DNA from: Pseudarthrobacter sulfonivorans
Lineage (GTDB): Bacteria; Actinomycetota; Actinomycetes; Actinomycetales; Micrococcaceae
Direction: 5' to 3'
Length of the DNA stretch: 64,000 bases
Assembly (NCBI RefSeq): GCF_024391045.1
Contig: NZ_JANFCZ010000002.1
Location: forward strand, 232,423-296,422
The notes beneath the pieces were generated by a model. That model was not told the origin of the DNA and did no database searches. It saw nothing but the letters and a program-made list of their open reading frames with translations. Shown in pieces: positions 43,922-52,626 of the stretch. Both the position numbers and the translations under genes were made by a program. Within the stretch, counting starts at the first letter, position 1, and the number at the start of each line of letters is the position of its first letter.

Positions 43922-45540
43922 AGGGTTTTGCGGGACTTCCGGCGCGCCTTCCAGTACCTGGCCTCGGCATCGGCCGCCAGCTGGACCTGCCGGGTGTGGA
44001 GCGTGACGTAAACCGACACAACATCCTCCGGGAGCTCCGGCGTGGCGGCCATCATGGACAGCAAGTCACGGGCCACCACGCTGTCGTGGAAATCGCCCAG
44101 GATCTGCTGCTGCAGGTGGGCTGCCTTGGCAACTTTCCCGGCGCGCTTGCCGTGGACGGGCGTGATGGATTCCGCCACGTGCCGCAGCCGTTTGGCATCC
44201 TTGCGGACCTGGTGCAGGGCTTCCTCATGGTCGGCTCCGCCGCGGGCGCTCTTGGCGTTCCGGGCGGCGCGCCGCAGTCTCTTAGCCTCCTTGCCTACCA
44301 CTTTGCCGGCCGTCTTCCGGGCCGGCGCTTCCCCCTCCGGCCGTGTTGGCGGCCGGTCCCGGAAGTCCTCAAGGTCATCCAGGAGCCGGAAATACCGCTC
44401 CGACAGCAGCGTCTTTTGGAGTTTCCGGTACGCGGTGTCCAGGGTGTTGCCGAGGTCTTCCTCCAGCCTGTCCGCCGCCGCCTTCGACGCCGGCCCCGGC
44501 GGCAACTCGGCCACGTGTGTGCGCAGCCGGTCCAGCATCACGTCGGCGTCGCGCGGCGCTCCCAGCATCCCGCCGAGCCACTTCAGCTCGTCCCGAAGCC
44601 GCCGCACCGTGCCTGCGCTGTAGAACCGCCGATAAGCCGAGAGCGCCGACCGGGCCCGGCGGGTGGCCGAGCGCAGGTCATGCACGGCCTCCGGTTCCTC
44701 CAGCCGCACCCCCGGATCGTTGCCCAGGATTTCGTCGATCTGCGCGGCCAGGTAACTGAGCAGGAGGTCCGAGACCGGCCCTTTTTTGCCCGGCGGTTCA
44801 GGAGCCGGGCCGGGTGCGGGGCGCTGGACCTTGGCGGCGTGGGACTCGGGGCCCGGGGATGTGCCGCCGCCTCCCCGCAGGGCCTTTGCCAGCTTGGATC
44901 CGTGTTCCGCAGGGCGCGCCCCGGCCCCCGTGAGGACTTCCTCGGCGGCAGGAAACAGGTCCGGGGTTCCGTGCACCAGTTCCAGTTCCCATTCGCGCCA
45001 TTCCTGGGTGCCGGCATCCTCGTCCACCGGGCCGCTGCTCTTCAGGATCTGTGCGGTCACGCGGTCATCGGCCAGGTCCGCGAGGTGCACGCCGTCGTCA
45101 CCGTAGAGCGGGTAGGTGGTCCGCTGCGTTTCCAGCCGGACAGTGGGCAACGGATCATTGCCGCGGAGGTAGGCCAGCACATGAGCCAGCAGGCTGTCAG
45201 GTACGACGCCGGGCTGGCCCAGGGGCGCCCGAAGCTCGCGGCGCCGCCGGGGTTCTGAGGACCCCGGTTCTGAAGGTCCCGGTTCCGCGTCTTCGGGCCC
45301 GTCACCTTTGCGCAGGGGCAGCTTCGCGTGCCACCCGGCGTCGCTGCCGCCGGTGCGGCGGCGGAGGGTGATCCCGCGGACGGCGAGCGCCGAATCCTCG
45401 GTGTCGAAATACACCGCTTCGAGGTGGTCGACGCGCGGCTCCCCCACCCGGGCGACTCCGGCGACTGCGGTGAGGTCCGGCACCCCCGCATCAGCGCCGA
45501 CGTCGTACTTCTTTTCGACCTCAACTTCGTGGGAAGCCAT
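43903..45540 (-). CDS. CYTH-CHAD domain protein
   Basis: 545 residues. An N-terminal CYTH domain (about 3-205) begins with EVEVEKKYDV, matching the metal-binding ExExK motif of triphosphate tunnel enzymes. A CHAD domain (about 245-530) follows, rich in conserved His, Arg and Lys (VHDLRSATRRARSALSAYRR and LHQVRKDAKRLRH). Such proteins are associated with polyphosphate or triphosphate chemistry; the exact reaction is unproven. AAGGA precedes the ATG. The C-terminal LQRGVT is encoded by repeat copy B. Confidence 0.88.
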   Translation of the reverse strand: MASHEVEVEKKYDVGADAGVPDLTAVAGVARVGEPRVDHLEAVYFDTEDSALAVRGITLRRRTGGSDAGWHAKLPLRKGDGPEDAEPGPSEPGSSEPRRRRELRAPLGQPGVVPDSLLAHVLAYLRGNDPLPTVRLETQRTTYPLYGDDGVHLADLADDRVTAQILKSSGPVDEDAGTQEWREWELELVHGTPDLFPAAEEVLTGAGARPAEHGSKLAKALRGGGGTSPGPESHAAKVQRPAPGPAPEPPGKKGPVSDLLLSYLAAQIDEILGNDPGVRLEEPEAVHDLRSATRRARSALSAYRRFYSAGTVRRLRDELKWLGGMLGAPRDADVMLDRLRTHVAELPPGPASKAAADRLEEDLGNTLDTAYRKLQKTLLSERYFRLLDDLEDFRDRPPTRPEGEAPARKTAGKVVGKEAKRLRRAARNAKSARGGADHEEALHQVRKDAKRLRHVAESITPVHGKRAGKVAKAAHLQQQILGDFHDSVVARDLLSMMAATPELPEDVVSVYVTLHTRQVQLAADAEARYWKARRKSRKTLQRGVT

Positions 45541-45647
45541 GATCTGCCGTCCTTCCAGCTTCGCTCGGGCCGCATGGCCCTGCAGGGCAGAGTCTATGCC
45601 CGGAACGTTAACACTCGGAGAGATTCACCACAGAAGCGCAGACATCA

Positions 45648-45661
45648 AACGTCTAACGTCT
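45648..45661. promoter_or_regulatory. Tandem AACGTCT repeats upstream of the MFS gene
   Basis: AACGTCT occurs twice in succession and is followed by AACCT. The repeats end about 11 bp before the MFS start codon. They could be an operator for the GntR/FadR-type regulator encoded next. A TAACCT hexamer (45661-45666) six bases before the ATG could be a -10 element. Confidence 0.4.
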
Positions 45662-45672
45662 AACCTAAAGAG

Positions 45673-46893
45673 ATGACTGCTCCGCCTGCCCTGTCCGCAC
45701 CGTCCGCCGCCCCGCCCAAGCCGCGCTCCGCCGTCGTGCTCGGTGTCCTGGCGCTGGTGCTCATCGGGCTGAACCTGCGGGCGGGGATCTCCGGCGCGTC
45801 CGCACTCCTGCACGATCTTCAGCAGGTCCTGGGCTACGGGCCGCTGCTGGCGGCCGTCATTCCGTCCATACCCACGCTGTGCTTTGCGCTGGCCGGAGCG
45901 GCAACGTCGTGGCTGACCGGCCGGCTGGGCGTGGAGAAGGCCATCCTGCTTGCCCTGGCATTCCTGGCCGGCGGGCTGCTGCTGCGCGGGATCCCCGCAA
46001 CAGGCATGCTGCTCGCGGGCACGGTGATCGGGATGTCCGGCCTGGCGGTCTGCAATGTGGCCATGCCCGCCTTCATTCGCGAGCACTTTGCCCACCGCAC
46101 GTCACTGATGACCATGCTCTACACCGTAGCCATGACCACCGGCGCCACTGTCACTGCGGTCGCGGTCATCCCGATGGCGCACGCCCTGGGCTCGCCGTCC
46201 TCCTCGGTGGGTGCCATCGGGTTCCTGGCGGTGGCGGCCTTCCTGGGCTTCCTGCCCATCGTGCTGCACACGCATCGGCACAGGGTCCGCGCCACAACCA
46301 CCCACATTTCGCCATGGCCCCTGCTCCGCACCCGCAAGGGCCAGCTGCTTACCGCGATCTTCACGCTGCAGGCGCTGCTGGCCTATTCGCTCATCAGCTG
46401 GTTCCCCTCAATGCTGATCACCATGGGCGTGGCCGCGGCGGACAGCGGCCTGCTGTACGGGCTGCTGCAGCTGGTCTCCGTGCCGGCCGGCATGCTGATC
46501 ATTGCCATCGGCTCGCGGCCGCGCATGCTCAGGCCCGCGCTGTATCTGGTCAGCATCGTCATGGCGGCGGGTCTGGCGTCGCTGCTGGTCCTGCCGGTGG
46601 GCCTAATGGTCATTTCCGCCGTCCTGCTGGGGTTCGGGCTGGGCATCTTCCCGTTGGTCATGGTGATGATCAGCCGCAGCGGGACAAGCACCGCCGAGAC
46701 CACGGCACTGTCCACGCTGGCGCAATCGACCGGCTATCTGCTCGCGACGGCGGGCCCGTTCGGCACCGGCCTGCTGTACGGCGTGACCGGCAGCTGGACC
46801 CTGCCCGTGGCGCTGCTGCTGGGCCTCGCGGTGGTCCAGGTTGTGGTGGCCCACCTGATCTCGCGCACCCCGATCACCCGCCGGACAAGGTAG
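45673..46893 (+). CDS. MFS transporter, CynX/NimT-like
   Basis: 406-residue, 12-helix major facilitator with the CynX/NimT family opening VLIGLNLRAGISGASALLHD and the loop SWLTGRLGVEKAI. Known members transport cyanate or 2-nitroimidazole, but many are of unknown substrate. No clear Shine-Dalgarno is present; a leaderless start is possible. The GntR/FadR regulator gene begins 6 bp after its stop, and the pair probably forms one operon. Confidence 0.87.
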   Translation: MTAPPALSAPSAAPPKPRSAVVLGVLALVLIGLNLRAGISGASALLHDLQQVLGYGPLLAAVIPSIPTLCFALAGAATSWLTGRLGVEKAILLALAFLAGGLLLRGIPATGMLLAGTVIGMSGLAVCNVAMPAFIREHFAHRTSLMTMLYTVAMTTGATVTAVAVIPMAHALGSPSSSVGAIGFLAVAAFLGFLPIVLHTHRHRVRATTTHISPWPLLRTRKGQLLTAIFTLQALLAYSLISWFPSMLITMGVAAADSGLLYGLLQLVSVPAGMLIIAIGSRPRMLRPALYLVSIVMAAGLASLLVLPVGLMVISAVLLGFGLGIFPLVMVMISRSGTSTAETTALSTLAQSTGYLLATAGPFGTGLLYGVTGSWTLPVALLLGLAVVQVVVAHLISRTPITRRTR

Positions 46894-46899
46894 GACCCC

Positions 46900-47580
46900 A
46901 TGACCCTGAGCACGTCGCACCGCCAGCCCCTCGCCGACGAAGTCACGGCCAAGCTCCGCGAGATGATCCATTCGGGCGAGTGGCAGCTGCAGCAGCGCAT
47001 CCCGTCGGAAACGGAACTGATGGCCGGTCTCGGCGTTTCCCGCGGCACGCTCCGCGAGGCTGTCAAGGCCCTGGCGCACAGCGGGATGCTGGAGGTCCGC
47101 CGTGGCGACGGCACCTATGTGCGCGCCGTCAGCGAAATCTCGGGCGCCGCCCGGCGCATGTACCAGGACCATACGGACGAACACATCCTCGAGGTGCGGC
47201 TCGGGCTGGACACACAGGCCGCCAGGCTCGCTGCAAAGAATGCAACGGCCGACGACGTCGCTGCCCTGCGTGCCGTGCTCGCCACCCGTGAGGCCGCCTG
47301 GCATGCCGCCGACTTTGAGGGGTGGGCCCGGGCGGATTGGGCGTTCCATGCCCGCGTGGCCCAGGCCTCGGGGAACCCGCTGCTGCACGAGCTGTACGTC
47401 AGTTTCGGTGACGTCTTCCATCAGGACCTGCTTAAGCAGCAGCGCAAGGGGCGCCTTGACGGCCTTACGAACGAGGGCCACGGCGCCCTGGTTGATGCCA
47501 TCGAGGCCCACGACGCGGCGGCCGCAGTGGCCAGCGTCAGCCAGAACCTGGACTCCTGCGCGGAATGGCTTCGGGCTTAG
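46900..47580 (+). CDS. GntR-family regulator, FadR (FCD) subgroup
   Basis: 226 residues. An N-terminal winged helix (about 8-75, RIPSETELMAGLGVSRGTLR) is followed by an all-helical FCD ligand domain with metal-site histidines (for example in WAFHARVAQASGNPLL and EGHGALVDAIEAHD). AGGTAGGA precedes the ATG. It lies 6 bp after the MFS gene, so it is expected to control that transporter in response to a small organic acid-like ligand. Confidence 0.9.
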   Translation: MTLSTSHRQPLADEVTAKLREMIHSGEWQLQQRIPSETELMAGLGVSRGTLREAVKALAHSGMLEVRRGDGTYVRAVSEISGAARRMYQDHTDEHILEVRLGLDTQAARLAAKNATADDVAALRAVLATREAAWHAADFEGWARADWAFHARVAQASGNPLLHELYVSFGDVFHQDLLKQQRKGRLDGLTNEGHGALVDAIEAHDAAAAVASVSQNLDSCAEWLRA

Positions 47581-47639
47581 ACCTGCGTGGCCTGCGCGGC
47601 CTCCCAACTCGGTCGCCGCGCGCACCCCCTGGACGCGCA

Positions 47640-47677
47640 CGACGGCGGCCCGGCACCCAAGTGCCGGGCCGCCGTCG
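47640..47677. terminator. Strong hairpin between convergent genes
   Basis: 17-bp perfect inverted repeat (47640-47656 and 47661-47677, CGACGGCGGCCCGGCAC type arms) with loop CCAA, between the GntR-family gene and the convergent membrane-protein gene. Followed by a short TTT; it probably stops both transcripts. Confidence 0.8.
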
Positions 47678-47726
47678 CGCGTTTCCTGCTTTTGCCCTCG
47701 TCCCGCTTAGGCGCTCACGGCTCCCG

Positions 47727-48263
47727 TCAGGACCGAAGGCCTGTGAGGACATTCTTGGGCCGCTGCATTTCGCCGTGCTTGGCACCGAGGATGATCACCG
47801 CGGCAGCGAAGCCGGGAATGGCCCACTGCAGCATCTTGAGCTGCTGCTGTGACGACTTCAGCTCCTCGGAGGCCCCTGCCCTGGGCTCGGTGGCACCCTC
47901 GGCGCCCTGGTCCGCGAGCCGGTCCACCTTCTTGCCGAGGATGCCCGCGTACAGGGTCACGGCGGCGCCTGCCACCGTCACCGCCGTCTTGATCACGGTG
48001 TCCCGTGCAACGCCGTCCTGCTTGGCGATGCGGCCCTTGTTCTCCCAAGCGATGGCGAGATCGGCCAGCAGGTGCGAGGCGAACGCCGCCGTCTGGAGCG
48101 GGGCCCACCTCATCCAGCCTGCACTGGAGAGACGGGTCCGTTCGGCCGGGTCCTTGGCTTCCGCGGCCGCCCCGTTCAACCCAACGGCACCCATGAGTGA
48201 ACCGCCGAACCATGCAGCGGCTGTCAGGTCATGAACGGAGCGGGCCAAAAGATTTCCTGCCAT
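47727..48263 (-). CDS. Conserved hypothetical membrane protein
   Basis: 178 residues with about four hydrophobic segments (near 13-32, 55-73, 92-110 and 147-160). A charged, Ala/Glu-rich loop lies before the last. GAGGA lies about ten bases before the ATG. No named family is recognised. A competing 168-residue frame at 47707-48213 has no membrane pattern and is judged a shadow. It is divergent from the small gene at 48412, with an AT-rich palindrome between them. Confidence 0.72.
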   Translation of the reverse strand: MAGNLLARSVHDLTAAAWFGGSLMGAVGLNGAAAEAKDPAERTRLSSAGWMRWAPLQTAAFASHLLADLAIAWENKGRIAKQDGVARDTVIKTAVTVAGAAVTLYAGILGKKVDRLADQGAEGATEPRAGASEELKSSQQQLKMLQWAIPGFAAAVIILGAKHGEMQRPKNVLTGLRS

Positions 48264-48359
48264 GATGTGTATTCCTCACGTTGGACTGGTTCTGTGCTGC
48301 CGCTTGTGCGGCCTTTACTAAACCCCTGAGGGTAGCCAACGCCATGGTAAGCACACTTA

Positions 48360-48369
48360 GTAATATTAC
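48360..48369. promoter_or_regulatory. AT-rich palindrome in a divergent promoter region
   Basis: GTAATATTAC is a perfect 10-bp palindrome in an otherwise GC-rich interval. It is followed by TAATAT at 48399-48404, seven bases before the next start codon, which could be a -10 element. Confidence 0.35.
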
Positions 48370-48411
48370 GAAACCCCGTTCCCAGCAGCCGGTACGCGTA
48401 ATATCGAGGCC

Positions 48412-48699
48412 ATGGAAACAGGGACTTTGTTCGGCTGGGCGTTCGGCGACCCATCACGTGAAAACGACGGTGGCTACATGTCGGGCCTCGAGCGGGAAGC
48501 CCTGGACAATGCCACGGCGACCGCGAAGGCCCGGGGCGTCACCGTGGTGGCCGGCTCGGAAGTCTTTACCTCGCTGAGTGCCCATGACAGCCTGGTGGAG
48601 TTGGATCACGCGCCGGGGAAGCTCGTGGTCCGGTGCACTGTGCACGTTGAAGGCCCCGGTGCCGGCAAACTGCACGCAGAGGGGCCCATGAACGGCTAA
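48412..48699 (+). CDS. Small hypothetical protein
   Basis: 95 residues, soluble, acidic, with no recognised domain (METGTLFGWAFGDPSREN start; a beta-like stretch SLVELDHAPGKLVVRCTVHV). It lies 3 bp before the DUF1206 gene and is probably co-transcribed with it. High third-position G+C and tight spacing support it being coding. Confidence 0.65.
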   Translation: METGTLFGWAFGDPSRENDGGYMSGLEREALDNATATAKARGVTVVAGSEVFTSLSAHDSLVELDHAPGKLVVRCTVHVEGPGAGKLHAEGPMNG

Positions 48700-48702
48700 G
48701 CC

Positions 48703-49530
48703 ATGGCAGATGGGGATTCGAGCGTCAGCGAGGCGGCAGACGCCGTCGAGGAAGCGTCCGACACCAAGGCGCTTGACGTTGTGGCGCGCTCGGGATTCGC
48801 CGTGATGGCCTTACTCCACATCATTGTTGGTGCCATTGCCATCGCCCTGGCCTTCGGGCAGCCGGGCCAAGCGGAAGCCACCGGGGCCATCGAGCAGCTG
48901 GCCGCCAACCCGTGGGGACCCGCCATACTCTGGACCTGCGTGGTTGCCTGCACCGGCCTGGCGCTGTGGCAGTTGAGTGAAGCCACGGTCCGAGCCCGGC
49001 ACCTGCCCCGCAAGGAGCGGCTCGGAAAGCTGGCGTCCTCCGGCTTCCTGGCCGCTGCGTACGGCAGCGTGGGGCTCAGCTTCGCCGGGTTTGCCGTCGG
49101 CCGACGTGGAGATTCCGGCGACACCACACGCGATTTCAGTACCGCCCTGCTGAACGCCCCGTTCGGGCTGCCCGTAATGGTGGCCCTCGGCCTGACCATC
49201 ATGGGGGTGGGCGTCTACTTCATCGTGAAGGGACTGCGGCGGGGCTTCAAGCAGGAGCTCTTTCACTTTGACGGTACCCGCCGCGGCAGGCTCATCGATT
49301 CTCTGGGCATCGCCGGGCACGTGGCTAAGGGCATTGCCCTTAACCTCGCCGGGCTGCTCTTCGTCATCGCGGCCGCGAAGCACAGCCCCGAAGAGTCCAC
49401 CGGGCTGGACGGGAGCCTGAAGGCGCTCCGGGACCATCCGTTTGGCCCGTACCTGCTCGTCGCAATCGGTGTCGGCTTCATCTGCTACGGGTTGTTCGCA
49501 CTGGTCCGTGCCCGGTTCGGCCGGATGTAA
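48703..49530 (+). CDS. DUF1206 membrane protein
   Basis: 275 residues with six predicted helices arranged as three similar pairs. Each repeat opens with an Arg-Ser-Gly-Phe or Gly-His-type segment (VARSGFAVMALLHIIVGAIA; LASSGFLAAAYGSVGLSF; GIAGHVAKGIALNLAGLLF), typical of DUF1206. Function unknown. It follows the small gene at 48412 by 3 bp and precedes the SRPBCC gene. Confidence 0.87.
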   Translation: MADGDSSVSEAADAVEEASDTKALDVVARSGFAVMALLHIIVGAIAIALAFGQPGQAEATGAIEQLAANPWGPAILWTCVVACTGLALWQLSEATVRARHLPRKERLGKLASSGFLAAAYGSVGLSFAGFAVGRRGDSGDTTRDFSTALLNAPFGLPVMVALGLTIMGVGVYFIVKGLRRGFKQELFHFDGTRRGRLIDSLGIAGHVAKGIALNLAGLLFVIAAAKHSPEESTGLDGSLKALRDHPFGPYLLVAIGVGFICYGLFALVRARFGRM

Positions 49531-49561
49531 ACGCGCTTCAGCAACGAAAGGAAGGAAAGCT

Positions 49562-50002
49562 ATGTCCACCATTTCCCGCGTATTTGGCTCCCCCGCCGAT
49601 GATGTCTGGAAGGTGATCGCCAACGGGTGGCTCTATTCCGGCTGGGTGGTTGGTGCGTCAAGGATCCGGGCCGTTGACGCCCACTGGCCCGAAACCGGCT
49701 CCACGCTGCACCACTCCGTCGGCGCTTGGCCGCTGTTGATTAACGACACCAGCCACGTGACCGCCGTCGAGCCTTCCCGCTCGCTGGAACTTGTGGCACG
49801 CGGGTGGCCCCTCGGCGAAGCAAAGGTGGTGATCACCCTCGAGGACCTGGGCACACAATGCCGGGTCACCATGGCCGAGGACGCCATCCGCGGACCCGGC
49901 AAGCTGGTGCCCAAGGCGGTACGTGACGCGCTGATCGGCCCGCGGAATGAGGAGACGCTCAAACGGCTCGAGCTGATGGCCGCGGGAGGAGCCGGGCGTT
50001 AG
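49562..50002 (+). CDS. SRPBCC (START/Bet v1-like) family protein
   Basis: 146 residues with the polyketide-cyclase/SRPBCC pattern: an N-terminal SRVFGSPADDVWKVIANGWL, a beta-strand core, and a C-terminal helix (NEETLKRLELMA). AAGGAAGGAAAG precedes the ATG at 49562; the frame open to 49442 is an extension through the DUF1206 gene. Ligand and function unknown. Confidence 0.85.
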   Translation: MSTISRVFGSPADDVWKVIANGWLYSGWVVGASRIRAVDAHWPETGSTLHHSVGAWPLLINDTSHVTAVEPSRSLELVARGWPLGEAKVVITLEDLGTQCRVTMAEDAIRGPGKLVPKAVRDALIGPRNEETLKRLELMAAGGAGR

Positions 50003-50187
50003 ACGCAGGTTTGCATGTGGTGCCTGGCAGACCAGAAGATCTGATGCTCGGCGCCCCCACTGTGGTCCGGGTGCCGTCCATCACCCCCTAATCACCGCGG
50101 ATCCTTGGGTACCGATTAGGTGTTTACAGTGCCCCGGCGCCGCCTTATGGTGCTCTTCTAACACGGTTACACCCCATGGAAGGGAAG

Positions 50188-50937
50188 ATGAGCACTGTGA
50201 AAAAGAGCAAGATTGCCATCATGGCCCTGGCTGCCCTGAGCCTGGTCCTGGCCTTGCTGGCCGGCGGACCGGCCGTGGCGGCCCAGGCCGCGGACAAACC
50301 GCTGATCGGCCTGACCTTCGACGACGGCCCTTCGCCCGAGCGAACCGCATTCGTCCTCGACGTCCTGAAGCAGAAAGGCGTCCATGCGACGTTCTTCCTT
50401 CAGGGCTCCCACGCCCAGCAGTACCCCGATCTTGTCCGCCGGATCGAGGCCGAGGGGCACGTCATCGGCAACCACTCGTGGGATCATGCCAACTTCCCCG
50501 ACATCACCCAGGCGAATCAGAAGCAGGAAATTGACCGCACCAGCGCCGCGATCAAGACCATCACGGGTACGGCGCCGCAGTTGATGCGCTTCCCGTTCGG
50601 GAACAGCACCCCTTACTCCCTGAGCTACCTCAAGAGCATCGGCATGAGCGGCGGCATTCAATGGCGCTGGCACGTTGGCCAGCCGGGCGACTTTGAGTGC
50701 CCCGGTGCGGCGGGCGTCCAGAAGTATGTGACGGACGAGGCAGCGCCCGGCGCGATCATTCTGCTCCACGACGGTAACGACGTCCTGTCCTGCCCTGCGT
50801 CGCAGTGGAACTACCTGGCGAGCACCATCGACGCGCTGCGGGCCAAGGGCTACGACTTCGGTGTGGTTGCCCCCTCCGCAACGGCCAGCGCGCTCAACGA
50901 GGGCTCCTTCGGCGTTGTGGTGCCTGCGGGTTCCTGA
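50188..50937 (+). CDS. Secreted polysaccharide deacetylase (NodB family)
   Basis: 249 residues. A signal peptide (about 1-34, IMALAALSLVLALLAGGPAV) precedes a single NodB domain. Motif 1 is LTFDDGPSPE, motif 2 is GNHSWDHANF with metal His residues, motif 3 is RFPFGNS (usually RxPYG), and the late His is in IILLHDGND. GGAAGG precedes the ATG at 50188; the ATG at 50176 has no such site. Likely acts on peptidoglycan or a chitin-like polymer. It stands alone, unlike the two deacetylase genes in the exopolysaccharide operon. Confidence 0.88.
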   Translation: MSTVKKSKIAIMALAALSLVLALLAGGPAVAAQAADKPLIGLTFDDGPSPERTAFVLDVLKQKGVHATFFLQGSHAQQYPDLVRRIEAEGHVIGNHSWDHANFPDITQANQKQEIDRTSAAIKTITGTAPQLMRFPFGNSTPYSLSYLKSIGMSGGIQWRWHVGQPGDFECPGAAGVQKYVTDEAAPGAIILLHDGNDVLSCPASQWNYLASTIDALRAKGYDFGVVAPSATASALNEGSFGVVVPAGS

Positions 50938-50966
50938 ACCAGGCTGAAACCAAGCCCCGAAACACA

Positions 50967-50998
50967 CAACGCGGGACCATTCCAATGGTCCCGCGTTG
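50967..50998. terminator. Bidirectional hairpin terminator
   Basis: 15-bp stem CAACGCGGGACCATT / AATGGTCCCGCGTTG with a 2-nt loop, between the convergent deacetylase and fprA genes. A direct repeat GTTGCTGTGTTCGTTTC (50995-51011 and 51012-51028) follows. Confidence 0.8.
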
Positions 50999-51072
50999 CT
51001 GTGTTCGTTTCGTTGCTGTGTTCGTTTCCGGGTGGAGCGCGCTAATTACACCGCGCTAATACTCCGGGCCAG

Positions 51073-52539
51073 TTAGACCGCGGCGGTGACTCCGTCACGG
51101 GAGATGGCCACCATGTCCTCGCGCGGCACCACCTTGATTCGCTCGCGCTTGACATCAACACCGTGCGATCCGCCGGCCTCCGTGGCTGCCGCCCCAAGGG
51201 CGAGTTCGTGGGCGTCCAGCGCCAGCCAGCCCTCCCAGCTCGTGAACTTTACGCCGCGGGAGTCGAGAAGTTCGACGACGGCGTCTTCCCCGGGTGCTTG
51301 CGCGACGGGCAGGTTTTCGCGGTCTTCCAGCAAGTAAGTCACGGTCTCGAGGGCGTCGCCCTTGGTGTGGCCGATCAGGCCGACGGGTCCGCGCTTGATC
51401 CAGCCGGTAGCGTAGATGCCCGGCACGTGGGTGCCGGAGGCATCCAGGACGCGGCCGCCGTCGTTCGGTACAACGCCCTTCTTGTGGTCGAATTCGATCT
51501 CCGGCAGGGCGGAACCGAAGTAACCGATGGCGCGGTACACGGCCTGGACCGGGTAGTCCACGAACTCGCCGGTGCCGCGGGCGTTGCCGGTGCCGTCCAG
51601 CTCGGTGCGCTCGAACTTGATGCCGGCCACCTTGCCCGGGGTTTCCGGGGAATCGTGAATCTCCACCGGGCTGTGCAGGAAGTGCAGGTGCAGGCGGCGG
51701 GAGGCGGTGAGCTCGGAAAGGTCCTCGGGCTGCTCCGCGATCCAGTTGGTGAGGGTGCCCACCATGGTCTTGGTCTGGTTGTTGCTCTGGATCTGGCGGT
51801 CCGATTCCTCGTCGAACTCGAAGTCCTCGGCGTAGAGGATGATGTCCACGTCCTTGGAGTGGGAGAGCTCGCGCAGCTCCAGCGGGGTGAACTTCACCTG
51901 GGCGGGACCGCGGCGGCCGAAGACGTGGACGTCCGTGACGGGCGAGTTCTTCAGGCCGGCGTAGACGTTGTCCGGGATTTCAGAGACGAGCAGGTCATCG
52001 GCGTGCTTGGACAGGACACGGGCCACGTCCAGGGCCACGTTGCCGTTGCCGATCACGGCAATTTCCTTGGCCTCGAGCGGCCATTCGCGGGAGACGTCCG
52101 GGTGGCCGTCGTACCAGGAAACGAAGTCGGCGCCGCCGAAGGAGCCGTCCAGCTCGATGCCGGGGATGTTCAGGTCCGCGTCCTTGATGGCGCCGGTGGC
52201 GAAGATGACGGCGTCGTAGTGGGTGCGGAGGTCCTCGATGCTGAGGTCCGTGCCGTACTCCACGTTGCCGAAGAAGCGGATGTCGCCGCGGTCCAGGACC
52301 TTGTGCAGGGCGTTGACGATGCCCTTGATGCGGGGGTGGTCCGGGGCCACGCCGTAGCGGATCAGGCCGTAGGGTGCCGGGTAGCGGTCGAAAAGGTCGA
52401 TGCTCACGGTCAGCTCGCCGCTCTTGACGGCTTCGCTCTTGGTGAGGATGTCCGCGGCGTAGACGCCGGCCGGGCCGGAGCCCACGACGGCGACGCGCAG
52501 CGGACGCTCGGCAGATCCTACGGAGGTGCTTGATGACAC
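51073..52539 (-). CDS. fprA: Ferredoxin-NADP reductase, FprA type (copy 2)
   Basis: 488-residue paralogue of the protein at 13324-14769, with the same FAD loop (VAVVGSGPAGVYAADIL), NADP loop (AVIGNGNVALDVARVL) and GWIKRGPVGLIGHTKGDA. I start at GTG 52539 (VSSSTSVGSAERPLRV) because AAAGGA lies upstream and the N-terminus then matches copy 1; the ATG at 52563 would add eight residues over that site. Next to cysG and upstream sulfur genes it most likely supplies reduced ferredoxin for sulfite reduction. Confidence 0.9.
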   Translation of the reverse strand: MSSSTSVGSAERPLRVAVVGSGPAGVYAADILTKSEAVKSGELTVSIDLFDRYPAPYGLIRYGVAPDHPRIKGIVNALHKVLDRGDIRFFGNVEYGTDLSIEDLRTHYDAVIFATGAIKDADLNIPGIELDGSFGGADFVSWYDGHPDVSREWPLEAKEIAVIGNGNVALDVARVLSKHADDLLVSEIPDNVYAGLKNSPVTDVHVFGRRGPAQVKFTPLELRELSHSKDVDIILYAEDFEFDEESDRQIQSNNQTKTMVGTLTNWIAEQPEDLSELTASRRLHLHFLHSPVEIHDSPETPGKVAGIKFERTELDGTGNARGTGEFVDYPVQAVYRAIGYFGSALPEIEFDHKKGVVPNDGGRVLDASGTHVPGIYATGWIKRGPVGLIGHTKGDALETVTYLLEDRENLPVAQAPGEDAVVELLDSRGVKFTSWEGWLALDAHELALGAAATEAGGSHGVDVKRERIKVVPREDMVAISRDGVTAAV

Positions 52540-52574
52540 GGCTGTGTTCCTTTTGTTCTGCATCGATTGCTGGG

Positions 52575-52608
52575 TAACTGCCGTTTTGAAGGCTCATAAC
52601 GGCGGTTA
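52575..52608. promoter_or_regulatory. Inverted repeat upstream of fprA copy 2
   Basis: TAACTGCCGTT ... AACGGCGGTTA, an 11-bp arm pair with one mismatch and a 12-bp spacer, between cysG and fprA. It could terminate cysG, attenuate fprA or bind a regulator. Confidence 0.4.
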
Positions 52609-52626
52609 AGGAGCAATGGATGGATT

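Noticed and set aside
42382..45258. 958-residue plus-strand open frame across PucR and CYTH-CHAD genes
   Set aside because: It runs out of frame through pucR and antisense through CYTH-CHAD, with composition typical of GC-rich shadow frames.
47707..48213. 168-residue minus-strand frame overlapping the 178-residue membrane protein
   Set aside because: Arg/Gly-rich with no membrane pattern; the 178-residue frame has a ribosome-binding site and clear helices.
50083..50122. CCCTAATC ... GATTAGG inverted pair upstream of the secreted deacetylase
   Set aside because: Short, imperfect and widely spaced; not distinguishable from chance without comparison to relatives.
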